Assembly: GCA_021018995.1 (NCBI GenBank)
Contig: CM037585.1
Span: forward strand, 71,426,646-71,490,645
Source: Chloranthus sessilifolius
Taxonomy: Eukaryota > Streptophyta > Magnoliopsida > Chloranthales > Chloranthaceae
Direction of reading: 5' to 3'
Length of the DNA stretch: 64,000 nt
A program made the translations under genes and the position numbers. Below are positions 43,853 to 54,466 of this stretch, piece by piece; within the stretch, counting starts at the first letter, position 1; each line of letters opens with the position of its first letter. The notes under the pieces are model-generated. The model saw only the letters and a program-made list of their open reading frames with translations, did not search any database and was not told the DNA's origin.

Positions 43853-45755
43853 TGTGCCAAAATAAAATATAAAATGATGGGAAGTAAGCAGGTTAAGCTA
43901 GAGTTAATGCAGTAATGTAACTCAGATTTAGACTGTCTCTGTAGTGATCCTTGGTGAGATACTATTAATAACCTCAACAAGGTAGAAGAATCCAATTTAA
44001 CCCATGCCATTTGGGTTGCTCTTGGGGCTATACTCTGTCCACTCAAATGGTCAGAGAGTATCTGATAGAGTCTGTCAAATCCCATTGATTAAACCAGAAA
44101 TGCTAACCTAATCCAAAGGAGTAGACTGATCATTTCTCCAACCAATGGACTAGATCAGGCAATGAATATTATTGTAGGCATTATGTAATGCCAGTGCTAT
44201 AAGCTCCCCAAATCTGTACACAGATCTGGCTAATATCCATAGGTATTCCAACCCATAAAGTCCTAAGTGCTTTGCCAAGGCCAACGGCTTAATGTGCCCA
44301 CACAAAGGACCAACAATAGGTTGAATAAGGATTTAGATTCAGCTGGTCACTGCTAGGAAAGGTCTGCAATGACTCAGCCTCAAGCTGTAATTATTATAGG
44401 ATAATCAGATCTGACATCTGATATCGGTCAAGTAAAACAGAGGAGAGCTAGTTCCTACACAAACCTCCTAACAAGGCTCTAAAAGCTCATGTGCAGAGAG
44501 GAAGAATCCTTCTCAGACATGTGGCTCGACACCACCTTAGGGTTATACTCTATCCACTCAAATGGTCATACGGTATATGATAGGTCTGTCCATACCACAA
44601 AGATCTGAGAAAGAATATGTAAACTGCTACTGCCACCATGGAGCCCTAGGGCTACGAGCTCTCCAGATCTGGCTACAGATCTAGCTTTCTATCCATGGGT
44701 CTATTAAACCAAGGGAAATCAGATGGTTGTTGGATGCTTTCAGTGTGCTGATTTATTGTATAATGATGAATACAGAATTAAGTCAGAGTAAAACAGGAGA
44801 TGGATGCAGCACAATAAAAATATCCTAGAGCTGTAAGATACAGGGTCCTTTGTAGCATGTTTTAAAAGAGTAAGGGAATGTCCACAAGGAGGTGAGTTCA
44901 AAAATATGGTAAATCTCCAAATCTGTAAGAGATCTGACACCCTAACTAATGCTAAGTCAGCTAACAGACAGGGGAGATTTTTAGAAGGGTTGTCACTTAA
45001 GTTAAACTACAAATTAAATGCAACTAACTGAGATCGAGTCCAGAGATATAGATCTTGCAGGTGGAAGGGTTTAAAAATAGAAAATGGAGAAGAACAGCTT
45101 GGAGATTGGTCTTACTGCAATCAGGTTGAGCTGATCATGTTACAGGGGTTCAAAGCACACAAATCCCTCAGCTGGCTACAAGCACAGCTACAGGGCAGAA
45201 GATTCCACTCTAAACCAAAGGATTCAACTGATCTTAAGGCTATGGTCTATCCACTTTAATGGTCACAAGCCATCCTATAGACTTCATCCAATCCAAAGGT
45301 TTATGGTGGAAGAATCCAATCGAAACCAAAGATTGGACTGCTCTTAAGGCTATGATCTATCCATTTTAATGATCACAAATCATCCTAGGGAATTCCTCCA
45401 AACCAAAGGTTTCAACCAGAGCAGTAAAATCACTACAGATGCTACAATTTCTAGGTCACAGATAAAAGAAATTGCAGGGATATCAGATCTAGGGAGATCA
45501 AGTGGTATCCAAGAGGTCTACCAGTTTAGTGGGTGAGGTGATCAACAGACTCCTCTACACAAATCCGATCGAGGACTAAATGAAACCAAAGGAACTATAG
45601 ATCCAATTAAAACAATAAAAATAACATTTACATTGCAATAAAACTCGCTCTATAATGAAATGCTCTCAGATCTGTAGTCTGTGCAGCAATTAACCCACCA
45701 CAACACTCTTAACCTTACCCAATTACAGATTTAACCTCTCTCCTTGTTGCTCTTA

Positions 45756-46876
45756 GGGTCTATTTGGATAAAAACACGGGAAACATGGGAAAGTAAAATA
45801 CTATTACTATATTTTCCCATGGATACCTTAGTTGTAGGAAACCATGGTATTCCTTTGTTTCACTTTATTTTCCGTTGTTTGGATAACCACATTGCTAGCT
45901 AGGAAAACTCAGGATTAACCAAATCCTGTGTTTGGATACATATGTAGGAAATTATAGGAAAATAACATATCCTAACAAAAAAAATAGCTAAATGACCAAA
46001 ATATTATATATGTATTAAGTTTTTTTTTCTCATTACATATTGTAGTGAATTGCTCTAGTGGTAGACTTGGTGCTTTGTGAAGGCTAGGTTCTAGGTTCAA
46101 ACCTTGTTACATATAATAAATTATTTATTTTTTTAATTAATTATACTAGAGCACATACACCATATATGTGAGTATATAGCTCTACAACATAGTAGAGCCC
46201 CTTGTGAGAGAAATCTCTCCAAAAATAAATCCGTGCAACATCTGAATAGATGTAGGGGAGCTTAAAAATAGACCAAAGTTGTGGGATTTAGTTAAATAAA
46301 ATCAAAGAAGAAATATTTGGTATGAAAGCAAATACCATAAAAAAAATTGTTTTAAGATTTTTGATAATTTTTTGTAGTCAAGATAACTTTGGATGGATGA
46401 GAATCTACTAATATAAATTAGGATCCCTAAACCTTAGTAACAAATTTTTAGAAAGTTTGGGTGGTCAATTGACCACCTAAATCATAACGTGGCTCTGCCT
46501 CTGATATTTGGGGATGTGTGTCATATAGAATCAACATCAGGCCGTCTGATAGGGGCATCATGATCTTAAGATCTATCATGAGGAACATTGAAAAAAAAAA
46601 CAATCTCCATCGTCTTATTTAAATCAGTCAATGGTTTTCGTCTGTGAAAAAAATGTGTGGTATTATGAGAAGAGTCATACGGATGAGAAGTTCAAAGGTA
46701 CAGAAGATAGAAAACCGAGGGACCCCCTCGGCATTTCTTCTCGGATTTTGACGGAAAATGTGAAGATAATTTCCGACCCTTTAATGTTATCCAAACAACG
46801 GTAATCTCAATAATTCATTTCCCGCACATGAGTTTTCCCTTATTTCCCCTTGTTTCCCTTAAAACCAAACAGGCCC
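45756..46876. mobile_element. PIF/Harbinger-like non-autonomous DNA element
   Basis: Termini GGGTCTATTTGG and CCAAACAGGCCC are imperfect inverted repeats extended by GGGAAA-type blocks on both sides, flanked by TTA on each side (45753-45755 and 46877-46879). The 3-bp TTA duplication and a GGG.CTGTTTGG terminus are typical of PIF/Harbinger (Tourist-like) elements. 1.1 kb, AT-rich, with no transposase. Confidence 0.75.
46045..46110 (+). repeat. tRNA-like segment, probable SINE head
   Basis: Contains an A-box-like TCTAGTGGTAGACTTGG and, 38 bases after its TAGTGG, a B-box-like GGTTCAAACC, followed by an AT-rich tail. The cloverleaf looks incomplete, so it is not called a tRNA gene; a degenerate tRNA-derived SINE head inside the Harbinger-like element is most likely. 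Confidence 0.45.
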
Positions 46877-47210
46877 TTAGAGAATTAGCCAACCATAGTT
46901 GAGCTAAAAGAGGGAAAATGGAATTCGCTGCAAGCTCTGATCTCCAAAATTTTATCTAAATCTCGATCTCCCCCAATTGCAATTTGGGGATCTCCATATA
47001 TAACTTTCCCCCCTATTTTTCCCGTCAATCTTCCCTTCTAGAAGGTCCTCAGAGTTTGTTAAAGTTCTGTTAGAGCACATGGGTTGGTTAGGATTTCCTA
47101 GGGCATCTTTTGGATTGTCGTGTCGATCACCAACATGCCTCAATTTGCGTGTAGTAGGTCACCAAGTTGCAGCGTGTGCATAGCTACTTTTCTGAGAAGT
47201 TATTCACATG

Positions 47211-47750
47211 ATTTTGATAGGTTCAGGAAGCTTCCGACAAGTTCAAATGGAGCTTTGTGGCCCTTTTCGACAGGTTCTCTGGTCTCTTCGATAGGTTCCG
47301 ATAGGATGATTCTTCTCTTAAAGCTTCATCATTCTCAGCCCTTTGTCTGGAGCATTCGATAGGTTGGAGAAGCTTTTTGACAAGTCGGAGGACCATTTCT
47401 ATAGGTTTAGCTCTGCATGCCATCATTCTAATAGGATTGCTCTCATTCCTATCGAAATGCTCAAGCACCCTTCGATAGGTTCTGTTCCAGCGTCTCCATC
47501 TCGATAGGTTTAGGAAACCATTCGATAGGTTCACCTTACATCTCAGATAGGCTTTTGATAGGATGGTTTGTTCCTTTCTTTCAGCTGCTCGATAGGTTCT
47601 TGAATCCTATTAAACTCCTCAATCCACACAAATCCATCCTTTCTCTGCCTTCAGATCCTATTGAACCCTTTCCAACTGCACGAATTCCTCCAATTTAGCT
47701 TTCAGCTCCTATCGAAGTCTTCAAATGACCTCTCGATAGGATGTTTTCAG
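47211..47750. repeat. CGATAGG motif array in solo LTR 44728-48016
   Basis: Around 20 copies such as TTCGATAGGTT, TCGACAGGTTC, CCTATCGAAATG and decayed TTGATAGG, upstream of a TATATATGG-type sequence (minus strand, near 46995). Confidence 0.9.
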
Positions 47751-48322
47751 CCTATTTTCACTTCCTTCACCTTGCCCTACTGTTGCCACAGGCCCCAAGG
47801 GATCAATGGTGTGTAGGCCTTTGGTGTGCTATTGTTGGGTCTGTCCTGTGCTGAGAGATAAACTTCCTTGTGTGGCATTCTTGAGTGGTTTCCTATATTT
47901 TTCCTATCTTTTATTGCTATCTATAAAATAGACTCAACAGAGGTATATTAATGTGCTCACAGGTCCTGCAAAGGTCAGGTTAAGGGGTGAAAACTGGCAT
48001 TTTTCATGACTTAACAATGGTAAACAATAGATCTATTAGAAACTAAATGGGCTAGTCCCAAAGCATGGATCCTATAGATATCTAAGGAAACCATAAGATC
48101 TATAGATTTAATTAGTCATTAAAATAACAATCCATTGATAAAAGTAAGACTTACAATGAACTGTCTCAAGGCTGTAGCCTGTACACAACTGCTCATCCAA
48201 AAGATCCCAATGTATATAAAGCCTATTACAAAACTAAAATAAAACTAAACCTAGCTGCTTAAAAAAGTATTAGCCAGCCAATGTTGGGCTAAGAGAGAAG
48301 AAAAATAAGAAAAAGAGATGAT

Positions 48323-48340
48323 CAAACCCTAACCCTAGCC
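48323..48340 (-). promoter_or_regulatory. Telobox in copy 2 5' LTR
   Basis: AAACCCTAACCCTAGCC in plus orientation, about 65-80 bases downstream of the TATA box in transcript sense. Confidence 0.6.
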
Positions 48341-48402
48341 TGATGGAGCTCTTAGCCGACAGAGGATGAAGGAAAGATGAAAATACTAAATTATAAGTAC
48401 AG

Positions 48403-48413
48403 CTTATATACTC
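48403..48413 (-). promoter_or_regulatory. Probable TATA box of copy 2 5' LTR
   Basis: Minus strand reads AGAGTATATAAG; equivalent to 8370-8381. Confidence 0.65.
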
Positions 48414-48619
48414 TGTCCATAAGGCCTTGGCTCAAAAGAGATTAACCTAAATTTCTCCAACATGCATGGCATTGTTAAAACCCTTAAATGCCTTGAAATG
48501 TGCACCTCAAAATCTATGCCTCGGGAAGTGTGCCCTAACCTTGGGAAATTCCTAAAAGGTCCTTTAGTTAAAACTGAGAAGTGGAGAGCTTGTGATTCAT
48601 GGGGCTGGCATCTGCATTA

Positions 48620-49065
48620 ATTCACTCGCGCAGTGGCAGAGCCTTCGTGAGGAGCATTTGGCTTAGGAGGATTGTTCACTCATGCGGTAGAGCTTCAGAA
48701 GTTCTCTCTCGCTAGATACTTGTGCAGGTTGGCTCCTGCGCACGCGTAGTAACTAGTTAGGCTTCAAAGTGCGCGAGAGCTGCACGAAGAAAATTTTGGG
48801 TGTCTCTCTCTTCCCGGGCTTCGCGAGAACTCTGTGAGGTGACAAATTGTTCCTTTTGCATATGGACTCGCTATGTTCTATGCGCGGCTGCTTTAAGGCT
48901 CGATCTCCGTGAGAGCTTCGCGAGCATAGATCCTAAGGGTTTTAAGATGCGAGATCTTCATGATTTCTTTACTGCTCTCCTCTTGACTGCACGTCCAATC
49001 TACGTGAGGGCAGCTTCCATTGCATCCTTAGCTCTGCGAGGGAGCTCCTCAACTCTGTGAGGTGA
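48620..49065. repeat. CGCGA motif array, copy 2 5' LTR
   Basis: CACTCGCGCAG, GTGCGCGAGAG, CTTCGCGAGAAC and CTTCGCGAGC-type cores with CpG-decayed forms, 200-650 bases upstream of the TATA box. Confidence 0.75.
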
Positions 49066-49397
49066 GTCTTTTGATCCTCTGATGCATTGCATTTGTTGTT
49101 GTTGCAGCTTCCTCCATTTTCAGCTAACTTCTTTCATCTGCTAGACTTTTAGTCAATGATAACCAACAAATGAGTCACCATGGTGAGCATACCAGGGTGT
49201 TCCATTAGGCTTTGGCTCAGCTATCATCTTTGCATGTTTTCTTTCTCTTCTTTGGACCAATAAGTAGGGATTTTGTATTAAGCTGCACAGTTTATTGCTA
49301 ACTATAAAACACACTAACCAAATGATTATTAATGAGTTTCAAGGTCCAACAAAGGCTAGTTTAAGAGGTGAAAAGTGGTACTTTTTAGTGAACAACA

Positions 49398-50055
49398 CCT
49401 CCTTCGATAGACACCCAATTTTGGCTGGATCTATTTAGTATTATTTGAATTTGGGTGCTCTAGGTCATGTTGATCCAGGGCAATTGTTAAAATGCGGCAC
49501 ACACTCCTAAAAAGCATTGCGACATCAATATTTGCTCTAGTTGAGTAGGTGTGCTAAATTATCCTCAGGATTGTTGGGTTCACCCAAAAGTCTCAAACCC
49601 TACCTCACGTAGGGGCACCCGTGGCTGATCAAATGGAGTAATTAATGCCTCATGCGATTAGACACAAACTATGGATCTTCACGTCTTTGCTTTATGCCAA
49701 TCTTTGAGTAAGGGTCGATCACCCTCCCGCTCGCGGGGCTATTTTTTTGAGAATAAAACTTGAACATCAAACATCAACAATCATTTTACCATCTCGGTTA
49801 TGCCCAGTAATGTCCCTAAGTGCTTGAGGACTGATAGTCTTGAGGAATGGACGTTTTCACAATGATCTGGGCCTTTTCGAGTAACGGACATTTTCCCAAT
49901 GTGATGGGCTTACATTAGTCTCTATGTTTCTTTCCATTTTGATGTTTGAGGTTTGTTTTGAGTAAAGCAGAGTCGATAGCATTGCCTTGGGCCTCTTCGG
50001 ATATCTCTTTCTTTAGCATACAATCGTTACTGATCGAATACCAAAGAGGGGCATC
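49398..50055 (+). other. 3' internal remnant of a Tat/Ogre element with PPT
   Basis: No ORF recognised. It ends with AAAGAGGGGCATC (50043-50055) directly before the LTR start TGTAGACACCC, the usual Tat polypurine tract and 3' LTR junction. Oddly, a second TAGACACCCAATTTTGG, similar to the LTR start, lies at 49407 right beside the family B border, so part of this stretch may itself be a truncated LTR. Confidence 0.6.
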
Positions 50056-50424
50056 TGTAGACACCCAAAATTGGCCCACGCCCCGATCGGCACACACTTC
50101 GAGAAAGGCATACCCTCGAGCTTCTAAAAGTATTTCCCAAATCTTTAGGAATTATCCCAAAACCCTTAGGAATCATCTCGAACCCTTAGGAATCAACCCT
50201 AGCCTTCCCAGACCCATTAGAACCCTTCCCGAGCCTTATTCGAATCATCGTGAATAATAGTTGGAAAGAGGAGTGCCAAAATTTATAAAGACATCTTCTA
50301 GACCTAAGACATATAACATTGGAAAGAGAATGTTTCCAAATTTCCAATGAGCCAAGAATCTCCTCAATCCGAGTTGTATATCAAAAGTTATGGTGATTTG
50401 AAAATCGGGCAAAAATGCTGAAAT

Positions 50425-50660
50425 TTTGTCTAGCATGCATAATATACACACTAGTCCATTTTTTGGTTGAATTTTTCCTAGCGTGTATAATATACACGCT
50501 AGGCTAATTTTGGAAGATTTTGGCCTAGCATGTCTAATAGACACGCTAGGAAAAATTGGCCTTCTTTCTCTGAAATAGAGCTCCAGAACGAGCTTTAGAC
50601 TTCTCAGAAGTACTGTACATAAGCTTAGCGTGTATAATATACACGCTAGGCGTAGTATTT
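50425..50660. repeat. Palindromic repeat array (TAGCGTGTATAATATACACGCTA)
   Basis: Four copies near 50431, 50471, 50524 and 50628. Two read CTAGCGTGTATAATATACACGC, a near-perfect palindrome; the other two are decayed at CpG sites (CTAGCATG, ACACACTAG). Lies about 260-490 bases upstream of the TATA box. Confidence 0.9.
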
Positions 50661-50921
50661 TTTGGATTTTGACAAAAAATTACTTTTGGGGTTTGACTTG
50701 TTGACCATCCCAATGTTTAGGATGGGTTTCTTTAGGACTGTTGCACCCCTATCAAGCCTATTTGCAACCCTCTAAGCCTTTTAAAACCCCACCCTATCAT
50801 CTACCATTAAACCCCATTCACACCTCTCCAAGACCATGAAAAACTCAAAAACTATAGATCTAGGATCACCTAATTGCTAACCCAATTAGGACTTTAACCC
50901 CTCACTAATCCCCCCTTTCTC

Positions 50922-50929
50922 TATAAATA
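50922..50929 (+). promoter_or_regulatory. TATA box of Tat LTR
   Basis: TATAAATA, followed five bases later by a run of eleven C. Confidence 0.65.
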
Positions 50930-51389
50930 GAGTGCCCCCCCCCCCTTAGATTAAAGTCTTGAAAAATTTTTAAAAGAGAGAAAAGGCTTTAGCTATTCCT
51001 CTCCTCCATTTTTAGCATTTGCCAATTGAAATTCCAGCACCCTAGCTCATATTAAAAACCCCATTCTCCATCATCCAATCCTTAGCTTTAGTAAGAGAGA
51101 GATCTTAGCCTACTTCTCCTACCTCCTAGCTATCAAGCCTTAGAAGCTAAAACCCATCCATCAACCTGTTTGCAATCAGAAACTCATTGGTGTCACTCTT
51201 GCGCAAAGGTCCACAATGCTACAAGGGCCTGAGAGCTCCGGCTCTACCCTCCATTCCTCTTCTTTTTCTTTTCATCTATCCTAGAATTGAGCCATTACGC
51301 AACCCAAATTTTTGCAAGCGGGAAGGGCTCAATAGGATCGGTGTGCCTTTGGGCAAGGCAAGGGGAAGTGCCGCTCATTTTGTTTCCTT

Positions 51390-51414
51390 TATATATATAT
51401 ATATATATATATTA
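51390..51414. repeat. (TA)n microsatellite
   Basis: TA dinucleotide run in the 3' part of the Tat LTR. Confidence 0.9.
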
Positions 51415-51699
51415 TATAAACCAGCCACACATAGACCCGGCCATAGTAGAGACCGCTTACGAACAAGTTGATTGGGTGCCTAACACCTTCCCGATCGATA
51501 ACCGAAGCCCCTACCCAAGAGCCTTTGGCGTAGACTAGAATCAGAGTCATATTTTTGCACTTCGATGCTTTAAATATTGATTTAGGTTTTTTCCCGGGAT
51601 ACCAAAAGCTCCGGGTGGCGACTCTATATTTTTTAGTACGAGCGCATCGTTACGACAGATCGATTCGATCCACGATTACACAGATAGGAGATCGTATTC

Positions 51700-54315
51700 C
51701 TAACCTGATTTCAGAGCTGGTTCTTTTCTCGGCCTGTGCGCACTATTCGCAACTAGTTGAAGTGGCTAAGGTGCCAAAGCTGGTGGTGGCGGAATCACGT
51801 GAGGTGGGGGAAGCAAATTCGTCTCCTTATCTGTCATTATACTCTCTGGTAACTGAGTCCTCATGTTCTCTTTCTCTCGGGGAAATGGTGGTGGTGGATA
51901 GTTGGTTCCTAATCTGAGTACTGGATAGGTGGACTATTGATCTTTGAGCCATGCCGTAACTTACCTCGATGAATTTCTTGAGACATTTATCACAAACGGG
52001 GTGAAATTGGAGGAAGGGATACGAACCGGAGTCATGTCGTTCCACTAAGGGAGGTATTGTGTGTAGTTTTCCCCTTCTAGAGAGGTAGAGATTAGCGCCT
52101 CGTCTGTGCTTGGTTCCTCATCTTACTGGTTTGTTTCAATACTTTAGCGTGTTCGACTATCATCTCGAATTCTTGATCTGGAGTATCATTGGCCTGTGGT
52201 AGATCTTGAGGAGTGCTTCCTTTAGCTTTAAGTTCAGAGTTGGTTTTGAGTTTGGGGGATTCGAGGTTTATGGTAGTCGTCTGTGAAGATTGCGTCCCCT
52301 AGCCTTGAATGATTGGACTCATACCCTAATAAAGTTTAGGTACGGTGGAGGATTTGGTGGTGTGATTCGGGTGATCAAAGTCGAAGGAGGGGTCGAGTAG
52401 TTTGGGGTCTCTGAAGTTCGACTAGGTTGGCTGAAGTGCTTGGGAGACTAATGCGGATAATCAAAGTTGAGGGGTGAACGTTAAGTCAGCTGGGAAGGTC
52501 TATTGTGGTGATGTGAGAAACTGGCCCATGATTATTGTTGGGCATGGGATTGTTCATAATCCCCAGGTTCTACGGAGGCTGATTATTATTCTGGTCGGTG
52601 TTTCAAAGGGATTCCTAGTCGATATGATTATGATCATTCATATCATAGATCACATCCTGTAAGACTTAGCAATATTCCATGTTATGTCCCATGAATTAAT
52701 GGAAAGCACAGAATTTGCTATAGTCGAGGTGTGCTGGCCAAGGGCGTGGTCGTTCTAGTGGGAATCTAATCAGATTATGGTTGCTGAGGGGATGAAAGAT
52801 GTGAGGGATACTAGGCGATAACGGAGGGTAGTGCTCACATTTTGGTTGGTAAGCGAGCCTGGCTTGTTGGTTGAAGCTTCGTGGGGGTGGTACATTGTTG
52901 TAGTTCGGAGGGTTAGTTGTCCGATTCTGGGCTTATTCTGGTTTTTGTTCTGGTAGGTATTCTGGTTTGGGTATTGAGTGCAGTTCTGGTATTAGCCCTG
53001 ATTCTAGTTGGAGTATCATTGTTGACTCTGATTTTGGTATTAGTTTTGACCGGGATTTTTTGGCTGAGAGTTTTCACTTCTGAAATTTTGTCCTAGGTTG
53101 GCGATTGCGTTAACTTTCTTAGAGCTTGAGGCCTTCTTATTATTCTTGGCCTTCGAATCATTGGAAGAGGTGCCTTTCGACGTTATTATCAAGAGGGAGA
53201 GGTATCCGCTCTTGATGTGCCATTGTATGTGGGAAGCGTGCAGATGGAGAGTGGTGAAGTCTAGGCAATGGCTAATGATAAGAGTGCTTCGAAGAGGCTC
53301 TTTGACATTGTCAATGATGTTATGGATCGCATCCTCTCCTTCATCTGGTTGCCAGTCCGAGCGGTGAGTCTTCACCATTGGCTCACGAAGTTGGCAAATT
53401 CCTCATCGGGTTCCTGCTTCGTCATCATCAAGTCACTAAGACTAACTACCTCCTGTATCAGGTGCTTGTACTGGTAGAGGAACTGGCTAGCTAAGTCATC
53501 GAATGTGTAAATTTAGTGAAGTGGTAGGCTGGTGAAGTTAAGGGCTTCCCCTTCTAGTGATCTCTGGAAGTAGTGGATAAAAAGTCCTTGGTTGTTGCGA
53601 ATAGGTTGATAGCCGCTACAAAATAGTGCTAGTTGGTGATTCGGGTTCCCTGTATCATTGTATTTGTTGAACTTGGGAGGCTTAAAGCCCACTGGTAGGT
53701 TGGATTTGAAGTCTCGACAGAATTTGTCAAATTCGAATGGGAATCCAAGGCGTTCTCTCTTAGAAATGTAATCATCTAATACCTGAGTGAGGTCCTTCAT
53801 TTTTATACAGCATCATTCTTGATCGTCCGAGGATGAGTTCGATCCTGGCAATTATTGTTGAAGAGGGTGCAAGCGGTCTGCCATGGTGGCGATATATGAG
53901 GTGATGTCGTACTCGGGGTAGATGGCGGTCACTCATCTCTTTGTCATTCCTGTTCTTCCTTATCTTATTGATCTTTGACGGTTTGATATATGGGGGCCAA
54001 GCCTTGAAGTAGTTCTTCAGCTTCCTTTCCTCCTCTTTGCAGTGTCTACGCGCTAAATTCCATGAGTAATTGGGCTATAAAGTTTTGCCCTATGCCAATT
54101 TCTCTTCTGCCGTTATTATTACTAGTGCTCTAAGGAGTGAAGGATATTCGCTCTTCTTCATCCGCCATGTTGATTTCAGGTTGATTTTGGACAAAGTAAT
54201 AAGACGGTCCACTATCGTATGTGGGATTATCATGTAAGCCTAATACTGGTGGGTTGTTACTACTCAGGTTCAGTTGACGAATTCCAAAAATTTTGAGGTT
54301 TTGAAAGATGTTCAT
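51700..54315 (-). pseudogene. gag: Tat/Ogre-type Gag (broken)
   Basis: Minus strand, starting at the ATG at 54315 (MNIFQNLKIFGIRQLNLSS), 150 bases after the PBS. A linker DEEERISF follows, then the capsid part at 53800-53513: FPFEFDKFCRDFKSNLP, PPKFNKYNDTGNPNHQLALF and FIHYFQRSLEGEALNFTSLP, the Tat Gag signature. At 53378-53040 a Lys/Ser-rich, then Asn/Gln-rich stretch ends QNFRSENSQPKNPGQN. From 53040 to 51700 the frame is broken by many stops; short open pieces are rich in Asn, Pro and Thr. Protease was not recognised. It belongs with the LTR at 54467-55865. Sequence differs clearly from the gag at 1-5620. Confidence 0.7.
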
Positions 54316-54445
54316 ATGCTTCTAAAGAGCCTTTGAGGGTTTCAGGAGCGGCGCTCGGTTGTGTGTAAGTGTGTGCGAAAAGGAAAATATAGCAAAAAAT
54401 AGACAAAACCAAACTAACTAAACTGAAAGAACCCTAGCGAAAGAA

Positions 54446-54463
54446 GTCTCATCGCGATCGCCA
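54446..54463 (-). other. Probable primer binding site (tRNA-Arg-like)
   Basis: Minus strand reads TGGCGATCGCGATGAGAC three bases after the LTR end; it resembles the TGGCGACTC..TGGGGAC site of Tat/Ogre elements with several changes. Confidence 0.45.
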
Positions 54464-54466
54464 GTC

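Larger units (their letters stand above)
44728..48016 (-). mobile_element. Solo LTR, CGATAGG type, TSD ATGGT
   Basis: Starts TGTTGGATGC and ends GACTTAACA, with a perfect ATGGT duplication at 44723-44727 and 48017-48021. It resembles the family A LTR in backbone and motif but differs throughout. About 2.17 kb without the nested element at 45756-46876. Confidence 0.9.
16837..49397 (-). mobile_element. Family B copy 2: Athila-like non-autonomous element with nested insertions
   Basis: Minus-strand element: 5' LTR 49397 down to 32288, tRNA-Asp-type PBS, gag (31827-30640), intergenic motif array, ORF2 (29490-24013), 3' noncoding region, PPT, 3' LTR 22062-16837. Removing the nested elements leaves LTRs of about 2.6-2.7 kb and about 7.7 kb of internal DNA. 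No RT, RNase H or integrase is visible, so it would depend on enzymes from another element. It is interrupted by insertions at 18020-20538, 24033-26569, 32657-43852 and 44728-48016. Flanks TTACT (left) and CCTCC (right) do not form a TSD. Confidence 0.85.
32288..49397 (-). mobile_element. 5' LTR of family B copy 2, in three pieces
   Basis: Pieces 32288-32656, 43853-44727 and 48017-49397 join to about 2.6 kb and match the 3' LTR 16837-22062 in order. The first gap is the complete family A element, the second a solo LTR. Contains TATA box (48403-48413), telobox (48323-48340) and a CGCGA array (48620-49065). Confidence 0.9.
50056..51690 (+). mobile_element. Tat/Ogre-type LTR, plus orientation
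   Basis: Starts TGTAGACACCCAAAATTGG, typical for Tat/Ogre LTRs. It carries a palindrome array (50425-50660), a TATA box TATAAATA (50922-50929), a C11 run (50935-50945), a TA microsatellite (51390-51414), a TGGGTGCCTAACACCTTCCC block (51475) and a GGTGGCGACTC block (51615) known near the 3' end of such LTRs. The right border is approximate; plus-strand internal sequence does not follow, so the element is truncated. Confidence 0.75.

Noticed and set aside
46045..46110. Functional tRNA gene
   Set aside because: A and B boxes are recognisable, but I could not pair an acceptor stem or a clear anticodon arm; a SINE head is more likely.
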